Assembly: GCA_037951165.1 (NCBI GenBank)
Contig: JBBDHG010000116.1
Span: forward strand, 955,001 to 1,019,000
Length of the DNA stretch: 64,000 nucleotides
Source: Lophius americanus
Lineage: Eukaryota > Chordata > Actinopteri > Lophiiformes > Lophiidae
Direction of reading: 5' to 3'
Made by a program: the position numbers and the translations under genes. The notes below the pieces were generated by a model. That model did not search any database, was not told the origin of the DNA, and saw nothing but the letters and a program-made list of their open reading frames with translations. Below, one piece after another: positions 36,024-47,935 of this stretch; the first letter of the stretch is position 1, and each line of letters begins with the position of its first letter.

Positions 36024-37387
36024 ATGATGAACACTCATCCATTGGTGGCACTGGTGGCGTGTTTGGCATTAGTGCTGCTGGCGTGTTGTCGTGGCGTTGA
36101 GCCACGCATCAGACTGAACACCATCAGGACGGTGATCCTGAAGGAGGGGCAGGTTCTGCCGGTGAACAGGAGCTCGTGGGAACCGAACCTAGACCTGGCA
36201 GTGAGTGTGTGAGAGGTTAATTCTCATTAGCATGCTAAACAGTCGGTTATTGTGAGTGATCGGTGATGTCACTCTCTGTTCTGAAGTTCTATCAGTGCAT
36301 GAGTGACCTGGAGTGCAGTGAGGGGAGCTACTGTCATGTGACCACCAGAGGCCACACCCACTCCAACTGTCTGACCTGCCGCCGGAGGAAGAGGCGTTGC
36401 CATAGAGTCGGCATGTGTTGCCCTGGAAACCACTGCAGCCATGGTAATGTCCTCACGTTTACATGAAAGTGTCCACAGACACCGAGAATTTCCTGAGAAT
36501 TAAAAAATAAAGATGAGATAAATAAAAGTAAAGGTACATGACTGACAGGAGAAACTTATGTTCAAACAAAATGAAAGATACAATGATGCAAGTGACTAAA
36601 ATATAATGACAGAATTATGACTTTTTTTTTTTTTACTGCATCAGAATTATAAATAGAAATTTAAGCTTAATCTTAACATCTTCATTTATCATTATTATAA
36701 TTTTATGATGTTTTATAATCTCCTGTTCTCAACGATATACAAAATGTGTCCAATAAGGGAAATGTATCAAAGCTCATAATAGAGTGGAATTTCTATTAAT
36801 GGATGGAGCTTTAACGCCTGAGTTACATAAACTTAGAGAGGGATGGGAGTCTGACTTTTGTCTGACAAAAGATACAGAAAAAAACGTTTATCCCAGATAA
36901 TATTCTATACAACAGCAAACAAATTACATGAATATAATCCTGAGATGTCAAACATGTGTTTTATATGTGGCTAATGTCCAAATATAAATCTTGACACGTT
37001 CTGGAAGAACTTCATTGACATCACAACAGAACTACAGGCTTTACCTTCTCATTCGGATCCATTTATCTGCTGCTTGGCGAATGTTATAGCCATTGGTCCA
37101 AATTTCAGAGAGAAGAAGCGGGAGAGAAGGAATGTTTAGTTCTATCAATGTGGAAATTTTCCAATAATATTTAAACAAATAAAACATTTTTAGTTTGTTT
37201 TAACTTCCTGGTATTAGCTTGACATGCTTGTTTACACTTTCCTGATGTTAGCTGTTATGCTAATCGGGTCTAGTTCTAGAGCTGTTTTAGGGGCGATGTG
37301 GTGTCATGTGTGATAACAGAACCTACCGCTGGGCTTTCTTATCCATTTACCCTCCAAACACCTGAGACTTTCAGACTCACCATCTCC

Positions 37388-37419
<32 letters not shown>

Positions 37420-39620
37420 ATGGCTTCCTGTCCGTCCATCAGGCACCTGTGTTCCTGATGCCGACAGTTTGGTTTCCTGGAAGATTCTGGACTCGGATGG
37501 CAAGATGAATCCAAGGTCTCCACGGAGAAGCTGGAGGAAGAATAGGAGGATGAAGGGCAAAGGTTACTCTGGTAACGGTGAGCATCTCTTCTGTTTTTAC
37601 AATCATGTGATCTGATGATGTCACCTAGCGGGGACAGGAAGTCGTGGTATGTTTAAGGTGACGTCAGGAGAATCTTGGCGCTTATTTCGGTTCTTATGGT
37701 GAGACGCTGAATTTCGGCCCGCTCTGTGGTTAGGTTTCATTTCTGGAGTAGAGGAAATATTTTTTTCACAAAAGGTGCTGAACACAACCATCATGTATTT
37801 TTTTTGTTATTTTTGAGACTTAAGTCATTTTTATTTTTGGTTTCTATGGTTACCAGTTGACTTCAAGCTCATTTGATATTTTCAGAGAACTTTTCCCTGT
37901 TATATCCATGGAGCTTTCTACGGACCACCGGGTTCTGACCTGAGGTCTTTTTAGTCATTCCTATTTTGTTGCTGTTTCTATGGTTACAATAAATAGGATG
38001 AAACATCATGAAAGCCTCGCTTATGTACCGCAGAGGTGAATTAATTTTTGGGAAAGTTTAAAAATGTAATTTATTTAACATTTGATTTTAAGAATTGAGA
38101 AGAAATTTCTCACATTTCGGTGGGTTGGGGGGATCCTTAGGATTTTGCGTTTGATTATCTTTTAAATCAAAACCTGTATTGTTAACGGTAAAATTCCGGC
38201 TGTAGACATATTCATTACCACGTACAATACATTATTGTACATGACAATAAAAACACACAATGTCAACCTGTTTGTGGTTTACAAGGGCAGTGTACGGATC
38301 GAAAGCGAATTATAATAAATTAGACCTTATTTTACCTTGAAATCAACATTATATCGCATACTATTGCTGCTGTAGAAAAAACGTATGTTCTTGCTACATG
38401 GTTAAAGGTTTTCTTTTTTAATTGACTATTTTAGTTAACATACCACAAAATCTGTCAGTAAGATAGAATAATACTTTTATGGTAAAGACTTGCCTGTAAC
38501 ATTATGGCATTTTTCTGTTTGTATGTTAACAGCAAAATCCCAGGTTTTCCATATAGTCTGACCATAAAAAGGTTATTTACTGTTCTATGTTTAAGATTAT
38601 TTACTGCTCTATGTTTAAGATTATTTACTGTTCTATGTTTAAGATTATTTACTGCTCTATGTTTAAGATTATTTACTGTTCTATGTTTAAGATTATTTAC
38701 TGTTCTATGTTTAAGATTATTTACTGTTCTATGTTTAAGATTATTTACAGTTCTATGTTTAAGATTATTTACTGCTCTATGTTTAAGATTATTTACTGCT
38801 CTATGTTTAAGATTATTTACTGTTCTATGTTAAAGATTATTTACTGTTCTATGTTTAAGATTATTTACTGTTCTATGTTTAAGATTATTTACAGTTCTAT
38901 GTTTAAGATTATTTACTGCTCTATGTTTAAGATTATTTACTGCTCTATGTTTAAGATTATTTACTGTTCTATGTTTAAGATTATTTACTGTTCTATGTTT
39001 AAGATTATTTACTGTTCTATGTTTAAGATTATTTACAGTTCTATGTTTAAGATTATTTACTGCTCTATGTTTAAGATTATTTACAGTTCTATGTTTAAGA
39101 TTATTTACTGTATGAGCAACAGTTATGTACTGTTTTGAATTTTATGGTCTTTCACAGTTGCCATTATACAGTTTTTATCTACATTTCTACAAAAATTCTT
39201 TGCTCCTGTGTCCCAGGTCAGGTTGGTGACCCCTGCCTTCGCTCACGCGACTGTTCCGAGGGTTTGTGCTGCGCTCGGCACTTCTGGGCTCGCATCTGCA
39301 AGCCCGTGTTACAGGAGGGACAGGTTTGCACGCGACACCGGCGAAAGGGGAACACAGGCCTGGAGCTGTTCCAGCGATGCTCCTGTGGAGACGGACTCAG
39401 CTGCAGGACGCTGTCACAGTCCAGCACCCAGCATTCGGCTCCATCGTCATCGCTGCTGGCGGTGGCGACAAAGTCCAAGTTTGCGGCACCATCATTGTCT
39501 CGCCATTCCTCCCCTCACATGCCAACCCAGTCCGCCCCTAACATGTCCCCGCTCTCTTCTTCCACTAAGTCATCGTCAGCAGTGGGCAAGATGAGACTCC
39601 ATGTCTGCCAGAAGAACTGA
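36024..39620 (+). CDS. dkk2: Dickkopf-2-like secreted Wnt antagonist, complete
   Basis: Secreted modulator of canonical Wnt signalling; Dkk proteins bind LRP5/6 through the second cysteine-rich domain. Exons: 36024-36200, 36287-36443, 37443-37577, 39217-39620 (phases 0, 1, 1), giving 290 aa. Two ATGs are adjacent (36024 and 36027). Residues 1 to about 28 are a hydrophobic signal peptide. CRD1 spans Cys63-Cys114 (CRRRKRRCHRVGMCCPGNHC). A basic linker follows. CRD2 spans Cys163-Cys287 with all ten cysteines (CCARHFWARICKPVLQEGQVC). The C-terminus LHVCQKN matches DKK2 better than DKK1 or DKK4, and the neighbours (npnt, gimd1, aimp1) fit the DKK2 locus. Odd feature: 67 residues separate the last two cysteines, where mammalian DKK2 has about 16. 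The extra stretch is Ser/Thr/Pro-rich and lies in one uninterrupted exon. An acceptor-like site at about 35994 suggests an upstream untranslated exon. Confidence 0.92.
37388..37419 (+). repeat. (CTGT)n tetranucleotide repeat before dkk2 exon 3
   Basis: Eight CTGT units in the pyrimidine-rich zone 24 bases upstream of the exon 3 acceptor. Confidence 0.85.
38573..39110 (+). repeat. 24-bp minisatellite, about 22 copies, in dkk2 intron 3
   Basis: The unit is TTATTTACTGTTCTATGTTT followed by AAGA, repeated head to tail with few substitutions (ACTG/ACAG and TTC/CTC at fixed positions). The 24-base period makes two frames open (repeating MFKIIYCS or LRLFTVLC), but it lies between dkk2 exons and has no spacers. 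It is a non-coding tandem repeat. Confidence 0.95.
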
Positions 39621-40629
39621 GGAAACATGTGGAGAGAGAAGAGGCAGAGACAAATGGAGGGAGGGGTCGCCTTTTTCCACCTGTTGAATCTCCCCTGAGG
39701 CCCTGTCCCCTCCTGTCCCAGTGTTTCCATGCTAATGAGCTTCCTGTCAGGCGGCATTCACACGCAGAGCAGCGGGATGTGAAACTGCTTACGGCTCACA
39801 TTGAGATCTGGTCTCCCCCTGGCCGTCTAGACAAGCAGAAACCATTGTGAAATCCAGTTTGACCCCATTTACAATAACAGGAAAGACATTCACCTGATGT
39901 CACAGTCATAGCCCAAAAGTCAGTTGATAAGAGGTTGACCTCTAAAGTTGTAACTAATACACCTTTAGTAAAGTCAGGAAACAGTTTCTCTTCGATCAGT
40001 AACTATAAAACTGACTTTGTCCGAATGTCAACGTTCAACGATAACAACAACAATCAACGTTATTCAAATTAGTCCTGAAATTCGATTCATGTAAACCCAA
40101 ATAGATTGATTCTCTTTGGTTAAATTACCTAATTCGTCAATCATTGCTAAAGATATATTATTTAACTTTTCGTAGCTATAGATAGCTTTTGTCATATATC
40201 ATAAATAACGTGCACATTTCAGCAAACATTGCTAAAATTATCTATTTCTATACATAATATACTAAAGTTAGCTAATGTCAACTATTATAGCTAAAGTTTG
40301 TTAATATTAGCTATCACACACAAGTTTGCTTCTTAAATCTATCACATGCTAACATAAGCTAATGCCAGCTTTTATAGATAAGGTTATCTAGTATTTGCCC
40401 CCATTGCTTAAGATAGCTAATATAAACTTTCATTGATATCGTTAGCTAATGTGAACTACCATTGCTTGGTTAGCTAGTTTAATCCACATTGGCTAAAATT
40501 AGTTTAACTAATTTATTCCGCAAAAGGCTGTAATTAATTTTGTTTTGAGATACTTCATGTGAGCTATCATATGTTAAGATAAACAAGGTCAACTATCAAA
40601 GCTTACGTTAGCTCACGTCTAAAAGTCAA

Positions 40630-40773
40630 TATAAAGGTCAAAAGTTATCCAATAAAGATAGATAATAACAGCTATCATAAGTAAAGTATGCTAACATTAG
40701 CTTATGTCAGATATAATCGCTAAAAATATCAAATTCATATTATAGTAGACTAAAGTTAGCTAATTTAAACTAT
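40630..40773 (+). repeat. Local duplication A, copy 1
   Basis: The segment (AAAAGTTATCCAATAAAGATA ... GACTAAAGTTAGCTAATTTA) recurs at about 40983-41145 with small differences, including one replaced patch near 41042-41065. Confidence 0.85.
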
Positions 40774-40972
40774 GTTGGTTTAATATTTAAGGCGAACTGT
40801 CAATCAAAAATCTGTTCTATAAAATTAAAATGATTTCTTATTTCTAACATGTGTATGTCTTCTGTATGTCTACCGTCACCTTCGGGGTCGGGGCTTATTC
40901 TAGAGTCAGGTCATGTGACTCCAGAATGTTCTGGGACTTCTGCTAAAACCAAGATGCCTGCTTTAGCTTTTT
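40772..40972 (+). repeat. Local duplication B, copy 1
   Basis: The segment runs from TTGGTTTAATATTT through GGCGAACTGTCAATC and GAGTCAGGTCATGTGACTCC to GATGCCTGCTTTAGC. It recurs at about 42005-42222, where about 17 extra bases follow TTTAATATTT. Confidence 0.9.
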
Positions 40973-40982
40973 TTTGTCAAAT

Positions 40983-41145
40983 ATAAAAGTCAAAAGTTAT
41001 CTAATAAAGATAGATAATAACAGCTATCATAAGGAAAGTATGCTTATTTTAACGTACCGTGTGCTAAAATTAGCTAATGTCAGATATAATCGCTAAAAAT
41101 ATCAAATTCATATTATAGTAGACTAAAGTTAGCAAATTTAAACTA
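40983..41145 (+). repeat. Local duplication A, copy 2
   Basis: Second copy of the segment at 40630-40773, same orientation, starting about 350 bases downstream. It directly follows duplication B copy 1. Confidence 0.85.
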
Positions 41146-42004
41146 TTTTTGCTTAAGATCAGCAAAGTTCAGTAATTGTACCTAAGGCTAGTATTAGTAG
41201 TAAGTTAATATCAATCTTCATGGTTACAGTAAGTTCATTTCAGAAGCAATAGCTAAAGCTAGATGACTTGAGCTATGATAGCTAATTTTAGAAATGACGG
41301 CTAGCCAGCTAATCCTAATTTAACACATCCTAAATTAGCTTTTTTAAGGTTAAATTGCCAAAATCAGCTTATGCTTACTATCATCTCTAAAGATGGCTAA
41401 TATCAGTTAAATAAAGTTATCATAGCTGTGATAGCTTAACTAAATTTCAACTTTTTAAGTAAAAGTTTGCAAATGTCAGGCTTTCATGGTTAAGCTAGCT
41501 AAAAAGTACCTAAAGCTGGTGCATTTTTTTTTAGGGTGTTTGAATACAACAAGTAAAGGGTTTAGAAAACTATAGTCCTATTTTTAATTTTTATCTTGTT
41601 TTGAAGTTGCGTTGCTAAGCTGACTGGAGAATTAGCATGAAGAAGTTTTAGTTACAAATTAAAATATAACTTTCACCACACCTTGTTGTCGATTTGATGC
41701 AGCCGAAAAGATAACTCCACATGAAACCACACTCTGGGAGTAGTTTTATTGTTAGCTTCAGGCGCTAAATGATAAACATGAAGGAGTTTTTAGATGTTCC
41801 ACTAAAAGTTCAGAAACAAAAAGCAACTGTGCTTCAGATAATTCTTCTGTTGCGCTAACGCCCATGGGAGAGTTTCAACAGGTCGCCCTTTTTGGTCCGT
41901 CCTCAGCGTGAGCCGTGTATTGGCAGTCCTAAGTGATTGCACTGCTTTTACTGTTTCTAAGAGTTATTTTTCACTAGTACTTCCTGTATATTTTGTTTGA
42001 ATGT

Positions 42005-42222
42005 TGGTTTAATATTTCAGGGTTTGTTTCTCCATTGTCAAGCGAACTGTCAATCAAAAATCTGTTCTATAAAATTAAAATGATTTCTTATTTCTAACAT
42101 GTGTATGTCTTCTGTATATTTACCGTCACTTTCGGGGTCGGGGCTTATTCTAGAGTCAGGTCATGTGACTCCAGAATGTTCCAGGACTTCTGCCAAAACC
42201 AAGATGCCTGCTTTAGCTTTTA
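42005..42222 (+). repeat. Local duplication B, copy 2
   Basis: Second copy of the segment at 40772-40972 in the same orientation, highly similar. The extra bases after TTTAATATTT (CAGGGTTTGTTTCTCC) suggest that copy 1 suffered a deletion. Confidence 0.9.
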
Positions 42223-44639
42223 GCTGATTTAGCTATAAATCTATGTAGCTATAAAATATGTAACTGGCTATTGTAAACAATAGCCAGTTACCACCGCCAA
42301 GTATGGGTATTTTTTCACTGTTTTGGCCGTGTTTAGCTGTTTTGTTTTTTTGTTTTTGAGCAAGATTAAGAAATATATAAAGACTGGATTTGCTAGGGAC
42401 TAAAGCCAGTATTTAATTTTCGCAGCATTTGAAATAAAATAAAATAAAGAACGTAACAATGTGGCTATTGCTGCCATTGTTCCTGTGATTCCTTTGATGT
42501 TTTTCTGGGGGAGTGGCTGGGGGCTCACTGAGCTGAACAAAGATGATGAAGTGGAAGGCGCAGGAGATGAAACAATAATGAAACAATAATTTGCACACTA
42601 TATTGCTCAAAGTCTTAATTATATTGTTCAAAGTCTTAATTACTTAGCTTTAGCAAGTATAGCTGACACTAGCTAACTTTAGCATCCAAATCTGACACTT
42701 ATATAAGCAATGATAGCTGACATTAACTACCTCAAATGATGATAGTTGATATTAGCTTACTCCAGTGATGATAACTGTCGTTAGCTAACCTAAGCAATGA
42801 TAGGTGACATTAGCTATTTTTAGTAATGATGGCTGACAATAGCTACATTTACATTTTCTTTGCATAAAACAAAACAAAAACTTATCTTTTTTAACATTAA
42901 GAATGTGCTTATGATGTAGTTGGCTAGCTGTCAGGCTAGCTGTTTCCCCTTCTCTATTGCAATGCTAAGCTAACCCAAAGTGGCCTTTCTCAGGCTCCTA
43001 TTTTTCACCATATGTTCACGTTAAAGATAAATATTTATGAAGCCTCGGAGTCAGAGAGTCTGAGGATCAGGCAGTGACTTTCTGCTGGATACAGATCGGA
43101 TTAGAGGGAATTTTAGCCTACAGGCACGTAAAGAGCAAATCCATGTGGGGAAATAAAAGTTATTCATGAAACACAGTCGGAGTTCAGTCCCTTTAAGATG
43201 TGAGCCAGAAGGACAACAAGTGATGTTTGTCTCCATCGTGCAACAAAGCCATATCAAACAGAGGAACGCTGTGTTCACTGACCATCAGATATTTCAGCAC
43301 CGCACTAAACTGTTTGATATTCACTCGGATCTTATCAACATTCTGTTTCTGCACAAACACACATAAAAATACAGATTCTTCAAACTGCCATTTTCTGTGT
43401 TTTAACTTGCTACCTAATCTATTTACAATACGCTTTAGCAGTAGACCGGACTCTAGAGCTCCTGATGATATAACTGAGTAGCTCCTCATGCTAAAGCTTT
43501 TTTGAGTATTAGCATGCTGATGTGACTGACTGAGGTCCTAATCAAGGTAATTAGTTTTTGATACTATTTAAGCTGTGGAGAGCTGACTTTAGCTACCAAA
43601 GCTGACATTGGGTACTTTAGGTATGATAGCAAAAATTTGCTGCTTAGCTACAATAGCTGACATTATTACTACCTTCAGTTGAGTTAGCTGAAATTAGCTG
43701 CATTAGCCTTGATAGCTGAAATTATCTAACTTTAATAAACATGACTTTTCTTTTTAAGAAAATATTATAATCTTTAGTATTCAAAGAAAACAAAAACGCT
43801 AATTTACTTTGGTTTAGTACTCTACCTAACTAGCTTGCTACATTCATTGCTAACATTGTATTCAACTAATTAATTTGTGGGAGGTTGCACGTGCTACAAT
43901 ATTAGAGTGTAGTTATCATTAGCTCTTTTATCATAAGTAAGAAGTAACCATACTAAGGTCAACTGTTGGATACGATCCACTTGTTCAGATCAAATCTTCT
44001 GTGTGGTCTATTTAGTCCAAACCATCCTGCGGCCTCTGCCCCCTCCCTTCAGAGATGCAGTGCCTCTTTCCTACCAGATTTAATGTTTCCATTGAGAATT
44101 GATTTTGATCTCCTTAAGGCCCGCTGACGTGTACACTGTTTGTTCAGTCTGTGATTAGATTCTTTGCGGTCCATAGCTGTTAGGCATCTCTGTCCTTGCC
44201 CTGATTCTAGCGGTTACACTCATGAAAACACAAACACTGGTGTTTTCACGACAACGTCAACCGCCTACCGCTAATATGATACGGCCCTGTTCACACACAT
44301 TTAACACGCAGCTATGTGTGTTGTTTCACTTTCTCTAGGGCATCGCATGTTAGGATAAACGGCAATGATGATGATGACGTCACTACAGCAGCCTGAGGGA
44401 AGCCCAGCTATTACTCCTCAAAAAACCATCCAACACTCCTGCTCGGGTTTTACCCCAAAGATCCAGGTTTCAGGTGAATCGATGATACCTGACAGATGCT
44501 ACCGCTAACAAGCTAGCATGCTATCAAGAAAACATGAGGAGATCAGAGGCCCATAAGTATTAATGACCAGATGTAAGCCCTGTTTGGAACCATGTTGTGT
44601 CACAATTCATCACCATAGAAACATCAGAGTGGTAGACGT

Positions 44640-45150
44640 CGTGGTCAGAGTTGGTGACATCATTGTGAAACAATGAGTAAAATCATGAATAAACAGGATG
44701 AAATTATTTGAGTGCGACATCATTGATTGACTGGTTATGATCATTGTCAGAGGGGACATCATTGTTGGAGAGGGTGACATCATTGTTCGACTAAGTCACA
44801 TCATGCTTACAGTGGGTGACATCATCGTTCGAGACGTTGAAACCATTAAGAAGATTACATTGTTGTTACAGTTGGAGATATCATTCTTATAGTGGATTAG
44901 ATCATTGGTTGGCTGTAGCTCAGTAAGTAGAGCAGCCGTCTCTCAATACTAGTAAAGAGATTATTCACCAGACGTTGTATTAGTCGTTCTTGTGGATCAT
45001 AACTGTGGTGCCAGCTTGACAATATCATTTATAGACTGGACAACAGTATCGTTTACTGAGTGACATCATCGTTAGACCGGGTGACACATGATTGTTTAAT
45101 TGGATGACATCATCATTAGACTGGGTGACTTCATAATTGTCATATGAAAT
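44640..45150 (+). repeat. Degenerate array rich in GGGTGACATCATTG
   Basis: At least eight near copies of TGACATCAT and several weaker ones lie in one orientation at irregular 20-45-base spacing. Between them are words like GTTAGACTGGGTGA. No coding frame. Confidence 0.7.
44905..44975 (+). repeat. tRNA-derived SINE relic
   Basis: GGCTGTAGCTCAGTAAGTAG then AGCAGCCGTCTCTC resembles the box A region of tRNA-derived fish SINEs. The rest does not fold as a tRNA and lacks a good box B, so it is not a working tRNA gene. Confidence 0.45.
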
Positions 45151-46190
45151 AATGTTAAATAGACATGACCATAACTTGGCCCACCCCTATTTCAAGACAT
45201 GTTATGTCACAACATGTTAACCTTAGTTACATTATGAAAATTATAAATTTGTCTCCAGACTCTAAACTTTACAGTAGTAAATGGTCAGTCTGCTACCTGG
45301 ACTGGATTTCGCGAAGTCCCAGTTTAGAAATTGCGCCATTTGGCGTCATTTGGCCATCCGTAGCCATTTTAGGCTACGGATGATCCTAGAGTTCTGGCTG
45401 TAATCTCCGTCTCTATGTAAGCCTTTGTTTCTCTTTCAATCCTATTTGTCCTTTTTGCCCACTAATAAAACGTTAGAGTGAGGAACGGCTGGTTACTGGT
45501 TAACCCAGGACCATAAAACCTCAGAGTAGGAAATGTGTCTGACCCGACAAGTAAGGAAAGCAGGTAAGATTCACCTCCTAGAAATCTGTATATCGTATAA
45601 ATGTATACCTGTAAATGTATATCTGTATAAATGTTTGATAATAACGTTTATTCTTGAAGCTTTTATTTACGGGATACTGTCAGGTTTAGATTTAGTGAAG
45701 CATTATTCTCAAACCGATTTGACTGAATGTTATGTAATAACTCTACAATAGAGGTTAAAACCTGGGAAACTGGTTCAAATGATAGTTTTGTGTCACTGAT
45801 GTTTTCATAATTTTTACATTTGGATCAAAATATCAAAAAAAGTTCTAATGTCTTAACACATTACTTATTTCTTTATGATATTAGTAATTATTCATTTAGA
45901 TCATGAACATTAAATGTTTATTTACTTATGTTTTTATGTATTCATTTAATTATTCATTTATACTTATATTAAATATTTTATTCCAGCCTTCAATATGATT
46001 AATAATTTCATTTTTTTCCTCATTTTTTATAGGAATTGATTTAGAATAATTAAATTAAATTAAGATAATATCTATAAAAAGAATTACATTGTATGATAAG
46101 AAAAAAATGGTCCTGAGCTGCAAAACCACTTTACAAAATCTGAAACACTTTCCCCAAAAGCGAAACAAAAGGGTGGGTCCTACCTACAGC

Positions 46191-46194
<4 letters not shown>

Positions 46195-46237
<43 letters not shown>

Positions 46238-46244
46238 AGTTTAG

Positions 46245-46280
<36 letters not shown>

Positions 46281-46292
46281 CTAAACTCAAAA
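46195..46292. repeat. (TA)n tract plus 60-bp perfect palindrome
   Basis: After a (TA)n run, TTTTGAGTTTAGTTTTTT (46233-46250), twelve AT units (46251-46274) and the exact complement AAAAAACTAAACTCAAAA (46275-46292) form one uninterrupted palindrome. Confidence 0.95.
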
Positions 46293-47689
46293 AGGTCGGT
46301 TTGCTCCATAGCGTGGATTTCCTCCTCTACAAATGCGGTTAGGGTTGAATAGGTAGGCAGGTGGTGACCCAAACATCCTGGGGAACTTGAACTAAAACGT
46401 AAAGGAAGTGGGCTTCAAAACGCATCAGCAATACTTTCCTCTTTATTCCTGCCTTTCATCTCTAGAACACTAAATGAATGACCAGTGACCAGGTTCTAGT
46501 TTTCCAATTCCTTTTTTTGCATAATTCTTTTGCACTCTTAAAGAAACTGGGTTATGAAATGAATTGAGCCAAAGATTATTCTTTGCATGATTTTAATTAA
46601 AAATAACTATGAAAAATTGACACTTTCCAGTTGTGACGTTTTCTTTTGCACAATTCAATGTGTTGACTTCAATCACTCAAACTAAAATGAACTCGCATGG
46701 ACATAATGTTAAGTCAGCCACTCTCTGCTCTTTTCAAAATCTCATCTATATTCAGGAACACCGACTTGGGTACACATTCCCTAAAAAAGGCCAAATCCAG
46801 GTGAATCCTGAATGTCAAGCCTGTACCTCATCAGTGTTGCTGATCTGAACACATTGTATGATTCTAACTTTGGTTATTTCATGATGGTGGAACATCTGTT
46901 TGCCAGGGGGAAAGGAGAATTTTCCAGGGACTCTATCCTTGGCAGCGGTTCCAACCCAAGTGGAGGGAGTGTAGTTAGCCCAGTTTCAAACGTGGACCTT
47001 CCACACGCACAGTAGCTTGGCCTTCGCTACGGACAGGATTGTTGATGCGTAAAATGTTTTTTGTCGAACAGTTATGAAAAAAAATCAATATCTTTGGTAA
47101 ACCTTCGCAATCCAGAAGATGGTCTGCCCAGTATCCTCATGTTTGTCCTTTTTCTTCCTCTGCTGTTATCAGCTTTGAAGAGTCTCTCAAATTCCAGATT
47201 TATTTCCTATAAATCACAGAAAGGAAATGCAGCTTCTGTTTACATGATCGGGGAAGTAGAAAAAAACCTTGACCTTTTTCACCCTTGAATCAATTCCATC
47301 CTCGAACACACCAGCGTCATCAGTGAATCCGACCGGCACATCAAAGGTTTCTGAGAATGTTGAACGCCTGAAACCTCGGATCGCTCCTTCATATTGGACC
47401 TTGAACTGTTAAATCGGCTGACTCTTCCATGATCGATAGGAAGTCAGAGGTTTGTGATGATATCTGGCGGTGTGACGTTAACCTCCTCCCTACAATTACA
47501 TAACAGTGAATCGCTCATCGTGAACGCTTTGATGCATGCATGTATGACAAATAGTCCATCAGGTCTACAGGGCTCAGGTCTTCTTCCTCTTCCTCAGCTT
47601 ATGTAAAGCCCTGTGTATTTATGTGGGAAAATGTCAAAAGGTCACGGCAAACAGTTTACACTAAAACATTATTTTTAAGTTAGCTATTC

Positions 47690-47935
47690 TACCGATGTCA
47701 GAATCAGAATCAGAATCAGAATCAGAATCAGAATCAGAATCAGAATCAGAATCAGAATCAGAATCAGCTTTATTGTCTGATTCTGATAGTATATACATAC
47801 AAGGAATTTGACTCCGGTTAACTGAGCTCTCACAGTACGAACGTCATATAAAACATTATAAAATGGACAAGGTAATAAACAAATATACAGGCTATAAACA
47901 AATGGACACGTTCTTATGTACATATACAAATGGAT
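47690..47935 (-). mobile_element. Retroelement 3' tail with (TCAGAA)n hexamer run
   Basis: About 11 GAATCA units (47698-47767) are followed by GCTTTATTG, ACAAGGAATTTGACTCCGG and GAGCTCTCACAGTACGA, words of a fish non-LTR/SINE 3' region. Read on the minus strand, the hexamer run is the terminal tail. Confidence 0.55.

Noticed and set aside
38573..39110. CRISPR-like regular repeat array
   Set aside because: Units are directly head to tail without spacers, and the DNA is vertebrate. It is a minisatellite.
38587..39138. A 183-codon open frame of repeating MFKIIYCS
   Set aside because: It is produced by a 24-bp tandem repeat (multiple of three) inside a dkk2 intron. Another frame of the same repeat is also open, so it is not evidence for a protein.
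44905..44990. Possible tRNA gene (GGCTGTAGCTCAG start)
   Set aside because: Only the 5' half resembles a tRNA; there is no credible anticodon stem, T-loop or box B. Treated as a tRNA-derived SINE relic.
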